Shown one piece after another: positions 17,910-27,673 of a DNA stretch of 64,000 bases. Where the stretch lies: the NCBI GenBank assembly GCA_045604965.1, contig JAZUPB010000041.1, positions 1-64,000 of the forward strand, given 5' to 3'. The DNA is from JAISGQ01 sp045604965. GTDB taxonomy: Bacteria; Bacillota; Clostridia; Oscillospirales; Acutalibacteraceae. The notes beneath the pieces were generated by a model. The model made no database searches, was not told the origin of the DNA, and saw only the letters and a list, made by a program, of their open reading frames with translations. Position numbers and translations under genes: made by a program. Each line of letters opens with the position of its first letter. Positions within the stretch are counted from its first letter, which is position 1.

Positions 17910-18776
17910 TTACTGACCTCTGCGTCTGAACAGATTTGCCGGTGAATTTTCTGATTCATCCTGATTGGGTGAAGAATTTTCAACATTAGGCTCAAATGAT
18001 GTAAAACGCGGCTGACGGCCTGCAGCTATTCCACTGGGCTTGGCCATTTCATTTTCATCACCGATATTTACAGTAAATCCATCCTTTCTCTGAACAGGCT
18101 TTTCGGCAGCAGGAGCTACAGGAACAACCTCAGAGAAATCAGGCTCACTGACCTGAATGTCTGCCTGTACAGGACGTGCTGCAGGCATCTGAGGTGCCTG
18201 CGGACGCGGTTTCTGTGCAGGACGTGCTGCTTCCTGCACTGCTTCAGGCTGTGCAAAAGGAACTGCAGCTTTTCTGTCAAGCATAACAACTGAATCAGAC
18301 ATTTCTCTTGTTTCGGGAGTCAATATCTCGCCGGTAGGCAGGTTATTGATAAGGGTGAGGTGATCCTTATAGGCCTTGAGAAGACGAGCTTTGAAATCTG
18401 CAATATCCTTCTGCATACGGTCGATAATATCACGTTCACGATGTATTTCTGTCTGAGCGTTTGCAACAATTCTTTCAGCCTTTATAGTTGCATCTTTCAG
18501 TATTATTTCCGCTTTGTGCTTTGCATCTCTAAGGGAGGCATCGCCAACCTTCTGAGCATTCATAAGAGCATTACGGATAGAGTCCTCTTCCTGCTGGTAC
18601 TCGGAAAGACGTGCAGCAAGAACCTCAAGCTTTTTAACGAGCTCTGCGTTTTCACGCAGAAGTGCATCATAGGAAAGCTGCACTTCGTCGATAAAAGCCT
18701 CAACATCTTCTGCTCGGTATCCGCCAAAGTTGGATTTTCTGAAATTGACATTTCTGATTTCATTAAGAGTCAGCAT
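17910..18776 (-). CDS. divIVA: DivIVA-family cell division/polarity protein
   Basis: A 288-residue cytoplasmic coiled-coil protein that binds curved membrane at poles and septa. The membrane-binding N-terminal domain is seen as LTLNEIRNVNFRKSNFGGYRAE followed by the signature VEAFIDEVQ. A long coiled coil covers residues ~30-140, and a Pro/Ala-rich, probably disordered C-terminal half ends in NLFRRRGQ. The ATG at 18776 has GGGAGG 10 nt upstream. The position next to ylmH and sepF is the Gram-positive division-cluster arrangement. Confidence 0.93.
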   Translation of the reverse strand: MLTLNEIRNVNFRKSNFGGYRAEDVEAFIDEVQLSYDALLRENAELVKKLEVLAARLSEYQQEEDSIRNALMNAQKVGDASLRDAKHKAEIILKDATIKAERIVANAQTEIHRERDIIDRMQKDIADFKARLLKAYKDHLTLINNLPTGEILTPETREMSDSVVMLDRKAAVPFAQPEAVQEAARPAQKPRPQAPQMPAARPVQADIQVSEPDFSEVVPVAPAAEKPVQRKDGFTVNIGDENEMAKPSGIAAGRQPRFTSFEPNVENSSPNQDESENSPANLFRRRGQ

Positions 18777-18797
18777 AATGTCTTTACCTCCCAAAAC

Positions 18798-19562
18798 TTA
18801 AATATACTTTCGCGCCTTAAAACATAGCCGTCCTTTGCGCGTCTGTGGTCCAATCTTATCTATTATAAATTTTCCATATCCACGGATTGATATTTTGGCA
18901 CCGTCTATAACGGCCGCGGAATTTGAATATTCCTCGTTAAAATTGAGATTTACTCTGCCTGTTTTAATCAGCGCAGCCGCAGAATCTCTGCCTGTATTAA
19001 CAAGAGCCTTTACAACGCAATCAAGCCTTGCCGATGCAACCGTTGCAGATATTTCAAAGAACTTAGCTCCTTCCGGCAAAGGAAACTCACATCCTGACGT
19101 CAATGATACTCCTTCTCCGCCAACCTTGAAAACCTGATCAAGAACATATTGCTCAATGTCTCTTTTCACGAAAAAGACACAGCGCCCATTCTCTATCAGA
19201 ATGTCTCCAATGACATCCCTTTTCAGACCTATGGACATAAGTGTACCAAGGAAATCACGATGGTTAAGTTCAACATCTTTCCTAAAAATTGCAGTTACAG
19301 GTGCAATATCAAAATCAACAAAGGATAATTCATATCCTGCCGGATAAATCCCGGCACAAACTCTTTCCGAATCATCCCTTCCGCCCCAGAAAACCACATT
19401 CACAGTTTTATTGCTTTTTAATCTTGATTCAGCATAATCACGTTCACGCTCATCAAGAAAACAAGTAAACTGCGGCACATTGCGTTTATCTGCCAAAAAA
19501 ACGGCATCTTTCAGCTTTGCCTCAAAAAGCTTACCTTGTTCTGTTTCGTGAAACAAAGGCAT
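18798..19562 (-). CDS. ylmH: YlmH-family S4-domain RNA-binding protein
   Basis: The 254-residue protein matches YlmH: an N-terminal region (VPQFTCFLDERERDYAE), a middle domain, and a C-terminal S4 RNA-binding domain from ~residue 175 (ARLDCVVKALVNTGRDSAAAL). It binds ribosome-associated RNA, and B. subtilis YlmH takes part in ribosome quality control. The start is 2 nt after sepF and the stop 21 nt before divIVA, so it belongs to the division block. Confidence 0.92.
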   Translation of the reverse strand: MPLFHETEQGKLFEAKLKDAVFLADKRNVPQFTCFLDERERDYAESRLKSNKTVNVVFWGGRDDSERVCAGIYPAGYELSFVDFDIAPVTAIFRKDVELNHRDFLGTLMSIGLKRDVIGDILIENGRCVFFVKRDIEQYVLDQVFKVGGEGVSLTSGCEFPLPEGAKFFEISATVASARLDCVVKALVNTGRDSAAALIKTGRVNLNFNEEYSNSAAVIDGAKISIRGYGKFIIDKIGPQTRKGRLCFKARKYI

Positions 19563-19564
19563 TA

Positions 19565-20044
19565 TTAAAAGAACACTCCGTTATTTTCGAGCTCGTCAAT
19601 GACTTCAGCTCCTGTAATGCCAACATTATATGGTGTGATTATATATGTTCTTTTTGCAATACTCTTTATCTGTCCGCCGTTTGCATAGGCTACGCCGCTG
19701 AGAAAATCTACTACACGGCGATATACATCCTTGTTTGTATTTTCAAGGTTAAGAACTACAGTGTTCTTTTCCATAAGACATTCTGCAATAGCAAATGCAT
19801 CGGAAGAATTTTCGGGATGGAACACAACAACATTAAGCTGTGCGGTAGTGTGGATGCTTACAACCTTGTTATTTGATTCCAGCTTTGTTGTTCTTACAGT
19901 TCTTTCGGGAAGCGGTTCCTCTTTATAATAGTTTTCCTCTTCCTCGAAATCATCGTAGTCATCATAATCGTCATAGTCATCATAGTCCGGTGCTGCATTT
20001 GAAAATCTGCCTGTAAAATTCTTGAAAGCATCCTTGAGTCCCAT
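19565..20044 (-). CDS. sepF: SepF, FtsZ-ring membrane anchor
   Basis: A 159-residue protein. An N-terminal amphipathic helix (MGLKDAFKNFTGRF) anchors to the membrane, and the C-terminal SepF fold (residues ~70-155) polymerises into rings and binds FtsZ. Between them lies an acidic linker with four consecutive Asp-Asp-Tyr type repeats (residues ~20-33) and then poly-Glu. The DNA there (about 19945-19985) is a short tandem repeat and could vary in length. It sits 12 nt after yggS and 2 nt before ylmH. Confidence 0.93.
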   Translation of the reverse strand: MGLKDAFKNFTGRFSNAAPDYDDYDDYDDYDDFEEEENYYKEEPLPERTVRTTKLESNNKVVSIHTTAQLNVVVFHPENSSDAFAIAECLMEKNTVVLNLENTNKDVYRRVVDFLSGVAYANGGQIKSIAKRTYIITPYNVGITGAEVIDELENNGVFF

Positions 20045-20056
20045 TATATTTCCTCC

Positions 20057-20788
20057 TTAATTTCTCGCTCCGAAAAGCGCTGATCCTACGCGCACTATAT
20101 TTGCGCCTTCTTCTATAGCAATTTCATAATCGGATGACATACCCATAGAAATATATTTCATCTTAACATTACTATTATCTTTGTTTTTATCTCTAATGTC
20201 AATGAATAGATTGTATATTTCTTTAAAAAAGTTCCTTGTTTTATCAAAATCCGCATCAAAGGGCGGAATGGTCATCAATCCGCATACCCTGATCGAGTCA
20301 AGAGAGCTGATTTCATTTATAAGTTTTTCGGTTTCCGCTGCCCTAACTCCGCCTTTACTTTCTTCACATCCTATGTTGACCTCAACAAGAACATCCATCG
20401 TCTTTCCTATTTTCTTAGACTGCTTTGATATCTCTTCTGCCAGTTTCAGAGAATCCACAGATTCGATCATAGAAACTCTGTCAACAATTTGCCTGACTTT
20501 ATTTGTCTGAAGGGAACCTATGAGGTGTATTGTCAGGTCATCTTTATTCAGCTCATCGTATTTTGAATTTAATTCCTGCACTCTGTTTTCGCCTATGAAA
20601 TCCACACCCAAAGAAATTGCATAATTAATTATTTCCACCGGTACTGTTTTAGTTACCGCCATAAGTCTGATTTCCGATGGGTCTCTTCCCACTCTTTCTG
20701 CGGCAGCTTTTATATTTTCTCTGATGGTTTTCAAATTGCTTTCGACAGCGCGCTTCCACTCATCAATTGTTAACGATCTTTCCATCAT
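20057..20788 (-). CDS. yggS: YggS/PLPBP pyridoxal-phosphate homeostasis protein
   Basis: The 243-residue protein is a single TIM-barrel PLP-binding protein of the YggS/PROSC family. The cofactor lysine is in MAVTKTVP, with GENRVQEL, HLIGSLQTNKVR, VNIGCEESKGG and the C-terminal SMGMSSDYEIAIEEGANIVRVG phosphate loop. It buffers PLP levels. The start at 20788 (ATG ATG) has AAGGGA upstream; the open frame extends 11 codons further into the preceding gene. Its neighbours upstream of sepF match the usual Firmicute order. Confidence 0.93.
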   Translation of the reverse strand: MMERSLTIDEWKRAVESNLKTIRENIKAAAERVGRDPSEIRLMAVTKTVPVEIINYAISLGVDFIGENRVQELNSKYDELNKDDLTIHLIGSLQTNKVRQIVDRVSMIESVDSLKLAEEISKQSKKIGKTMDVLVEVNIGCEESKGGVRAAETEKLINEISSLDSIRVCGLMTIPPFDADFDKTRNFFKEIYNLFIDIRDKNKDNSNVKMKYISMGMSSDYEIAIEEGANIVRVGSALFGARN

Positions 20789-22121
20789 ACAGATCCCTTC
20801 CCTCAACAATAACATCATCATATAATTTCAGATATCTGCTGTCATTGGTTGAATTGTTTTTAACAACAGTTATTCCGTCTCGTGAATATAAAATATCCAC
20901 CCATCTGAAAATAACCTCGTTTCCCCAGAGCACATACACACCAACCTGCTCAACATCGTATGTAACCGTAACATCATCGCTTCCGCTTACAACTGCATTG
21001 TAAATATGTGCATCAGAAGCGGAAACCTTGAGTTCTTTTTTTACTGTCTGGGTTCTCAGTGCTTCTGTCTTTATTCCGATGCCGTCGTAGCTTCTTACCT
21101 GAATTACAATAGGCTGTGAACGAATAGATGCCAGCTCATCAATAAGATAATTACAGGTAAAAAGAACAACTGCTCTGTCGTTTCCCTCTATAATATTGAC
21201 TGACTCAAGAGAAGCACGCACACTTCCAACTTCTGCATAGGGAAGCTTTATGGTATATGTTTTTCCTATTGTCAGTCTTTCTGCATCCTTTGTGGGTATA
21301 GCACTTACCATATGCCATTTGTAATCATCGGATATTTTTCCTATATATTTTGATGTGTCAATACCCGTAAAGGAATCGAGCAAATTATCTACATCCTGTG
21401 CTGTAAGTTTTTTTGAATTTTCAGTTTTCAGACTGTTTTCATACCCATCAACAGAGCTTACAAAATAACCTGCATTGGTTGCTTTTACTGCTTTAGGCTC
21501 TACATTATATCTTGCCTCAAGCTTGCTTTTCTCACTCTCAAGCTGAGCTATTCTTTCATCGAAATTATCGACTTTGCTCATATATATCTGACGCTTGTTC
21601 AGAAGATAGGTTATATCAGCACGAATTTCATCAATAAGATCAAGATCTCCATTATTTGTGGCTTCTGCCAGGGAATGTATCCTTTCATCAAGGAGCTTAT
21701 CTACCGACGAATATTTGTCCTTTGCGGTCTCCATACTTTTAAATTCCGCAATCTGTTCATCGATCTCATTAATCCTGTTATATGCATTCGCATCCTCGGC
21801 ACTTTTAAATACATAGGCTATGGTTTGGCCCTTTGAAACCTTACCGCCTTCTGATACTGTTGGGACAACTACACCGGAATACTCGCTTTCTATAAGTGTT
21901 TCATCTCTTACAGTTATTCCAACCGACTCTATCTCATCCCCAAGAACCAGTCCAAGTGCCTGCTCTGTAACAATTTTTGTATATGTAAGCTGATAAAGCT
22001 GATACACAAGATAAAAAATCAAAAGAATACTTATAACGGATATTGCCAACCATTTCAGAATTTTTACTGTTTTGGGCGGCAACTTTATAGAAATATTATT
22101 TTTCGCTTTCTTCTCCTGCAT
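20763..22121 (-). CDS. HlyD-like membrane-anchored protein
   Basis: A 452-residue protein with one N-terminal membrane helix (residues ~22-44), then a short biotinyl-lipoyl-like strand pair (SEYSGVVVPTVSEGG), a coiled-coil hairpin (~residues 105-205) and a C-terminal beta region. This is the architecture of HlyD/membrane-fusion adaptors, but no ABC or RND exporter lies nearby. Clostridia often carry this gene beside yggS and sepF, so a division or envelope role is likely; this is inference. The ATG at 22121 has GGGGGAGG 9 nt upstream and overlaps the end of miaA by 26 nt. Confidence 0.8.
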   Translation of the reverse strand: MQEKKAKNNISIKLPPKTVKILKWLAISVISILLIFYLVYQLYQLTYTKIVTEQALGLVLGDEIESVGITVRDETLIESEYSGVVVPTVSEGGKVSKGQTIAYVFKSAEDANAYNRINEIDEQIAEFKSMETAKDKYSSVDKLLDERIHSLAEATNNGDLDLIDEIRADITYLLNKRQIYMSKVDNFDERIAQLESEKSKLEARYNVEPKAVKATNAGYFVSSVDGYENSLKTENSKKLTAQDVDNLLDSFTGIDTSKYIGKISDDYKWHMVSAIPTKDAERLTIGKTYTIKLPYAEVGSVRASLESVNIIEGNDRAVVLFTCNYLIDELASIRSQPIVIQVRSYDGIGIKTEALRTQTVKKELKVSASDAHIYNAVVSGSDDVTVTYDVEQVGVYVLWGNEVIFRWVDILYSRDGITVVKNNSTNDSRYLKLYDDVIVEGRDLYDGKIVNN

Positions 22122-23073
22122 TATTTTGTTCCTCCCCCAACCACGGTTCAATAAAATTCATTGCCTTTTTTAAAAGCTTTTGGGTGTCGGTATCTGCATT
22201 TGCATTAAGCCAGATTATTCTGTCATCACGGCGAAACCAAGTAAGCTGACGTTTTGCGTATCTGCGTGTCTGTCGTTTAAGAACCTCAACAGACTCATCA
22301 AGACTTTGTTCTCCGCAGAAGAACTTCCACAGTTCCTTATGACCAATTGCCTGTACCGAAGTTTTACCTCTGTTATTATAAGCCATACGTGCCTCATCAA
22401 TCAACCCTTTTTGAAGCATTATGTCTACTCTTCTATCAATTCTTTCATATAATACCGTTCTGTCTGAAAAATCAATGCAAAACGGCAACACATCGTATCT
22501 GCTTTCATTTTTTCTGGAATTTTTATTTTGCTCTGAAATAGTTAGACCACTTAACATAAAAATTTCAATAGCACGTACGATGCGCGAAATATGATTAGGA
22601 TGCAGCCGAGCTGCTGTTTCAGGATCAAACTTCGACAATTCATCAAGCAAAACCTGTCCGCCTTCTTTTTCTGCACGTTCATACAACTCAGAGCGTACTC
22701 TTTCATCAGAAGGTGCATCAACGAAAGCAAGGTCATCAACCAATGAAGAGTAGTAAAGGCCTGTACCTCCGCAAAGAATCGGCAGTTTTCCTTTTGCTTT
22801 GATGTCTTCTATGCACTTGTGCGCCATTTGGCAATAACGCGACACAGAAAAAGATTCTGACGGGTCAATACAACTGATCATATGATGCATTACGCCGCAC
22901 TGTTCTTCTCCCGTAGGTGCGGCAGTTGCTATTTCCATTCCTTTATATATCTGCATTGAATCACAGGAAACAATTTCTCCGTCAAGGAGCTTTGCAAACT
23001 CAATTGCCAGAGATGTTTTTCCTGATGCTGTAGGACCGACTACGGCAAGGAGTTTTATTTTATCATTAGTCAT
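22096..23073 (-). CDS. miaA: tRNA dimethylallyltransferase
   Basis: MiaA (325 residues) adds a dimethylallyl group to N6 of A37 in tRNAs reading UNN codons. The P-loop is GPTASGKTSLA, followed by SCDSMQIYKGMEIATAAP, GGTGLYYSSLVDD and the C-terminal RRYAKRQLTWFRRD region. MiaB, which methylthiolates the product, is in the same gene run at 28813-30198. The ATG at 23073 is preferred; a GTG at 23079 overlapping the mutL stop is an alternative. It follows mutL as in many bacteria. Confidence 0.96.
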   Translation of the reverse strand: MTNDKIKLLAVVGPTASGKTSLAIEFAKLLDGEIVSCDSMQIYKGMEIATAAPTGEEQCGVMHHMISCIDPSESFSVSRYCQMAHKCIEDIKAKGKLPILCGGTGLYYSSLVDDLAFVDAPSDERVRSELYERAEKEGGQVLLDELSKFDPETAARLHPNHISRIVRAIEIFMLSGLTISEQNKNSRKNESRYDVLPFCIDFSDRTVLYERIDRRVDIMLQKGLIDEARMAYNNRGKTSVQAIGHKELWKFFCGEQSLDESVEVLKRQTRRYAKRQLTWFRRDDRIIWLNANADTDTQKLLKKAMNFIEPWLGEEQNNAGEESEK

Positions 23074-23075
23074 AT

Positions 23076-25052
23076 TCACACTCTGCCAAAATTTTTTTCA
23101 ATCTCACTTTTCTTCAGTGTTATCCATATTGGTCTGCCGTGAGGACAATAACGAACATCGGGATTATTAATTAGCTCAAGCACGAGCTGCGCCAGTTCAT
23201 CAGGATCGGTGTTATCCCCTGCTTTTATAGCGGATTTACACGCAATCGTCTGGAACATTCTGTCAGTTTTTGCTGTCATAGTAGCATCGGCTTTATTTCC
23301 AAAATTACCCGCTATTTCCATTACCGCTCCCGAAATATCAGATCCGACAAGATATGTGGGAACAGCTCTTACAACAACTGTCCCTATTCCAAAATCGTCT
23401 ATTTCAAATCCTGCCTGCGAAAGCAGGTCAAGATTATCAAGAACAGCATTGTAATGCATTTTTTCAAGAGTTACAGTCAACGGAATTGTCAGAAACTGAG
23501 ATGCAGGATCCCTCCTGTTTTCCATAAGCTTTTTGTATTTAAGACGCTCGTGTGCAGCGTGCTTATCGATATAAATAAGCTGCTTTTCTGACTCAACAAT
23601 TATGTATGTATTAAATGCTTCTCCAATTATTCTGTAGTCAGGAAGAGCAAAATTATTACTCTTCGATTCAATCTCTGGTTCTATTTCTGTCTCCGTATTC
23701 TCTTCAGTTACTGCTGCTGTTATTTTTTCCTCAATCTTGACAATAGAAGATTTTACTTCTTCCTTACGTTCCGGGAAAATATCAACAGATGTCATACGCG
23801 GTGGAATATACGCAGCCGCAGGCTTTACAACCTGTACTGCAGTGTCACCCACCGAAAATCCCTTATCATCTTTGTTAAGCATATTTTCCGGCATTGTCCT
23901 TATTAATTGAGGTTCTTTTTCCAATAATGGCTTTTCCGCAATTGGCTTTATCTCTTCCGAAGGCTTGAAAATCGTTGTCTGAACAGCATTTGCCGTTTCA
24001 GCAGGAAGCGGGGCTCGAACACTCACCGGACGTTTTTCAGGTATTTTGAATTCTTTTCTCTCGTCATTTTCAGAAAGAGAATTTTTCACACCCCAATAAA
24101 CGCAGTCAAAGACAGGACGTTCATTTGTAAAGCGCACCTCGAGCTTTGCCGGATGAACATTGACATCCACTGCCGCGCAGGATATTTTCACCGACAAAAC
24201 ACAGGCAGGATGCTTACCGATCATAACTGCACCCTTGCACGCTTCTTCAAGTGCCGCCTGCATTGTTTTGCTCTTTACATATCTTCCGTTTATGAAGAAT
24301 ATCTGCATACTCATGTTAGGTCTGGCATTTACAGGCTTTGATACAAAGCCTTCGACAGACACATTATTGAGTGAATAACTGACCGGGATAAGCCCTGACG
24401 CAAATTCTTTGCCATAAACAGCTCTTATTGCCGACAGCTGTTTTCCATCTCCCGGTGTGCGCAAACATTCCTTCCCATCTCGAATAAATGTAAATGCAAT
24501 TTCAGGATGAGAAAGTGCTATTCTGTCTATTGCAGATGCACATGCATTGCCTTCTGCAACATCTTTTTTCAGAAACTTCATTCTTGCAGGTGTATTGAAG
24601 AAAATATCTCTGGCTATGATTGTCGTTCCAACTGCACAGGCAGTTTCTTCGTTCGACACTTCTTCGCCGCCTTCAATCTTATAGCATACACCCACCGATT
24701 CATCATCTGTACGTGTAATCAGCTCTACCCTGCACACTGCGGCAATAGATGCCAATGCCTCACCGCGAAAGCCAAGCGTTGCAATAGCCTCAAGGTCTGC
24801 GCCCGTACTGATCTTACTGGTTGCGTGACGCAGAAATGCAGTTGGTACATCCTGAGCCGAAATACCGCAGCCGTTATCTGTTATGCGAAGCATCTCGACA
24901 CCACCGCGCCTTATTTCCACAGTAATGGATGACGCTCCTGCATCTATTGAATTTTCAACAAGCTCCTTGATAACAGAGGACGGTCGTTCAACGACCTCTC
25001 CTGCTGCAATAAGCTCTGCGGTATGTTTATCGAGAAGTTTCACCTTAGGCAT
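23076..25052 (-). CDS. mutL: DNA mismatch repair protein MutL
   Basis: The 658-residue protein has an N-terminal GHKL ATPase (ELVENSIDAGAS, ITDNGCGI, TLGFRGEALASIAA) and a C-terminal dimerisation/endonuclease domain joined by a long charged linker (~residues 330-470). The endonuclease motif DQHA(X)2E(X)4E reads DKHAAHERLKYK, so two positions differ from consensus, including Lys for the last Glu. The zinc-associated CPHGRP is intact near the C terminus. Mut proteins lie 12 nt apart. The start has a good SD and the conserved MPKVKLLD opening. Confidence 0.96.
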   Translation of the reverse strand: MPKVKLLDKHTAELIAAGEVVERPSSVIKELVENSIDAGASSITVEIRRGGVEMLRITDNGCGISAQDVPTAFLRHATSKISTGADLEAIATLGFRGEALASIAAVCRVELITRTDDESVGVCYKIEGGEEVSNEETACAVGTTIIARDIFFNTPARMKFLKKDVAEGNACASAIDRIALSHPEIAFTFIRDGKECLRTPGDGKQLSAIRAVYGKEFASGLIPVSYSLNNVSVEGFVSKPVNARPNMSMQIFFINGRYVKSKTMQAALEEACKGAVMIGKHPACVLSVKISCAAVDVNVHPAKLEVRFTNERPVFDCVYWGVKNSLSENDERKEFKIPEKRPVSVRAPLPAETANAVQTTIFKPSEEIKPIAEKPLLEKEPQLIRTMPENMLNKDDKGFSVGDTAVQVVKPAAAYIPPRMTSVDIFPERKEEVKSSIVKIEEKITAAVTEENTETEIEPEIESKSNNFALPDYRIIGEAFNTYIIVESEKQLIYIDKHAAHERLKYKKLMENRRDPASQFLTIPLTVTLEKMHYNAVLDNLDLLSQAGFEIDDFGIGTVVVRAVPTYLVGSDISGAVMEIAGNFGNKADATMTAKTDRMFQTIACKSAIKAGDNTDPDELAQLVLELINNPDVRYCPHGRPIWITLKKSEIEKNFGRV

Positions 25053-25064
25053 AAAATCACCTTT

Positions 25065-27662
25065 TTACTGCAGTAATTTTATAAGATCATTAAGTGTTGT
25101 CAGCGCTTCTATAGGAGTAAGAGTATTTATATCAATATTTTTTATTCTTCTTATCGCTTCGGTTTCCTCAGGCGGAGTCATAGGAATAAACATCTGATCT
25201 GTGCTCTGCTTTCTTATTACCTTTGGTGCCTCCAATTTGCCTGACTCAAGCTGTGCAAGGACTTCCTTTGCCCTTTTTATAACCCAGTCAGGAATGCCAG
25301 CAAGCTTAGCGACTTCTATTCCATAGCTGTCATCAGCACCGCCTCTGACTATCATTCGCAGGAAAGTAATATCATCACCGTGTTTTTTTACCGCGATGTT
25401 GTAATTCTTAACCCCCTGCAAAGACTCCTCAAGTGCAGTAAGTTCGTGATAATGGGTTGCAAACAATGCTTTTGCTCCAAGTTTTCTTTTGTCTGCAACA
25501 TATTCAAGAACCGCTCTGGCAATGCTCATACCGTCAAAGGTAGATGTTCCTCTTCCTATTTCATCAAGAATAAGCAAGCTTGATGATGTTGCGTTTTTAA
25601 GAATATAAGCAACTTCATTCATCTCTACCATAAAAGTGGACTGGCCTGATGCAAGATCATCCGATGCTCCGACTCTGGTAAATATGCTGTCAACAATACC
25701 TATTTCAGCACTCTCTGCAGGAACATAGCATCCTATCTGCGCCATATATACAATAAGCGCGACCTGTCTCATATATGTTGACTTACCTGCCATATTGGGA
25801 CCTGTTATAATTGCAATCCTGTTATCTTTTTTGTCGAGAGTCACATCATTCGGCACAAAACCTCTGCTATTGATTTCTTCGACAACCGGGTGTCTGCTTG
25901 CACGCAGAATGATGTTGCCGCTGTCATTGACATTTGGCCTGCAATAGTTATTTCTGCTTGACACTTCTGCAAAAGAGCAGTAAACATCAAGTTTTGCTAT
26001 AGCTGCAGCTGTGCTCTGTACTCGGTCGTGAGCTGCAGCAACAATTTTCCTGATTTCGTCGAAAACAGCATATTCAAGTTTTAGAAGTCTGTCATTTGCT
26101 CCAAGAACTCTTCCCTCTATCTCTTTAAGCTCACTTGTTATATATCTTTCGCAGTTAGCAAGAGTCTGCTTTCTTATGTATGTTTCAGGAACCTGATTTT
26201 TGTATGAATTGGTTACTTCTATATAATACCCGAAAACGCGATTATATCCAATTTTCAGTTTTGGGATACCGGTTGATTCCCTTTCCTTCGCTTCCACAGA
26301 AGCAAGGATTTCCTTTTCGCTTGACATTGTATATCGAAGCTCATCTATTTCCGGATTATAACCCTTTTTGATAAGATTCCCCTCGCGAACTGTTGCAGGG
26401 GGCTCTTCGCTTATGGATATATCAATAAGACCACGTATATCCTCCAGCAGATCTATTTCATTGCATATGTTTTTCAGCTCTGCTGTGCGAAGTTCAGAAA
26501 GAAGTCTTTTTACTTCAGGCATAGCATCAAGTGCAGCAGAAAGTGCACGAAGATCGCGTGCATTGGCTGAGCCATAGACAATTTTGGTTATCAGACGTTC
26601 AATGTCGCAAATACCGGCAAGAGCATCTATACAATCTGCTCTGAGCATCGAATCCGAACAAAGCATTTCAACCGCATTAAGACGTGCGTGAATTCTTGCA
26701 GGATTAAGAAGCGGTCTTTCCATCCACGAGCGCATAAGGCGTTTGCCCATAGCTGTTTTTGCGCGGTCAAGAACGCCTAAAAGAGAACCCTTCTTTTCCC
26801 TGGACCGCATCGTCTCAGTTAGTTCAAGATTTCTCTTTGTTGACGGATCGAGCTTCATATACTGCTCGCCTTCATAATATCGAAGAGAATTAATTCTCTC
26901 CAATCCGCTTTTTTGAGTTTTCTTAAGATACGTTAAAAGTGCATACACTGCCCTTGCGGCGTGTGTTCTGTCAACTATCTTTGTTTCTTCCATAACATTT
27001 GACGGAAACTGCGATGAAAGCACAGAATTATATTCTGCCATTTCAATATCCACTTCAGCTTCATCAACACTTTCTATCTGCAGCTTGTTCTTTATATGCT
27101 CGCTTATTACTGCATTACCGAACACTGCAGGACTGACGAGAAGTTCACTGGGAGAAAAACGCGAAAGTTCGGCAATTATTTCACTGTCAGAATCAGCAGG
27201 AAGCTCAGTAATATCAATCTCACCTGTAGAAACATCAGCAAAACAGAGTCCGCATCCGCTTTCATCAAGATTGATAACTGCAAGATAGTTGTTTTTCCCC
27301 TCATCAAGCATATAGCTTTCAACTATCGTTCCTGGAGTGATAACACGTATAACCTCTCTGCGAACCAGTCCCTTTGCCTGTGCTGGATCTTCAGTCTGTT
27401 CACATATTGCAATTTTAAATCCCCTTGCAACGAGCTTCGCAACGTATCCTTCGTAAGAATGGAATGGCACACCGCACATAGGCGCACGTTCCTCCAGACC
27501 GCAATCCCTGCCTGTCAGAACAAGATCAAGCTCCTTTGATACGATTTTAGCATCTTCAAAAAACAGCTCGTAAAAATCTCCCAGACGGAAAAACAGCAAT
27601 GCTCCGGGGTTTTCTTCTTTTATAGAGAGATACTGTCTCATCATCGGTGAAAGCTCGCCCAC
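25065..27662 (-). CDS. mutS: DNA mismatch repair protein MutS
   Basis: The mismatch-recognition ATPase. The Phe-X-Glu mismatch wedge is in RLGDFYELFFEDA near residue 30. Walker A is GPNMAGKST, followed by SGQSTFMVEMNEVAYIL, Walker B LILDEIGRGTSTFDG and the His loop ATHYHEL. The length of 865 residues is normal for MutS1. I place the start at the GTG at 27662 because AGGAG lies 8 nt upstream; the GTG at 27671 is in contact with that site. It is 2-11 nt after the phosphatase gene and 12 nt before mutL. Confidence 0.97.
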   Translation of the reverse strand: MGELSPMMRQYLSIKEENPGALLFFRLGDFYELFFEDAKIVSKELDLVLTGRDCGLEERAPMCGVPFHSYEGYVAKLVARGFKIAICEQTEDPAQAKGLVRREVIRVITPGTIVESYMLDEGKNNYLAVINLDESGCGLCFADVSTGEIDITELPADSDSEIIAELSRFSPSELLVSPAVFGNAVISEHIKNKLQIESVDEAEVDIEMAEYNSVLSSQFPSNVMEETKIVDRTHAARAVYALLTYLKKTQKSGLERINSLRYYEGEQYMKLDPSTKRNLELTETMRSREKKGSLLGVLDRAKTAMGKRLMRSWMERPLLNPARIHARLNAVEMLCSDSMLRADCIDALAGICDIERLITKIVYGSANARDLRALSAALDAMPEVKRLLSELRTAELKNICNEIDLLEDIRGLIDISISEEPPATVREGNLIKKGYNPEIDELRYTMSSEKEILASVEAKERESTGIPKLKIGYNRVFGYYIEVTNSYKNQVPETYIRKQTLANCERYITSELKEIEGRVLGANDRLLKLEYAVFDEIRKIVAAAHDRVQSTAAAIAKLDVYCSFAEVSSRNNYCRPNVNDSGNIILRASRHPVVEEINSRGFVPNDVTLDKKDNRIAIITGPNMAGKSTYMRQVALIVYMAQIGCYVPAESAEIGIVDSIFTRVGASDDLASGQSTFMVEMNEVAYILKNATSSSLLILDEIGRGTSTFDGMSIARAVLEYVADKRKLGAKALFATHYHELTALEESLQGVKNYNIAVKKHGDDITFLRMIVRGGADDSYGIEVAKLAGIPDWVIKRAKEVLAQLESGKLEAPKVIRKQSTDQMFIPMTPPEETEAIRRIKNIDINTLTPIEALTTLNDLIKLLQ

Positions 27663-27673
27663 GACCTTCACTC

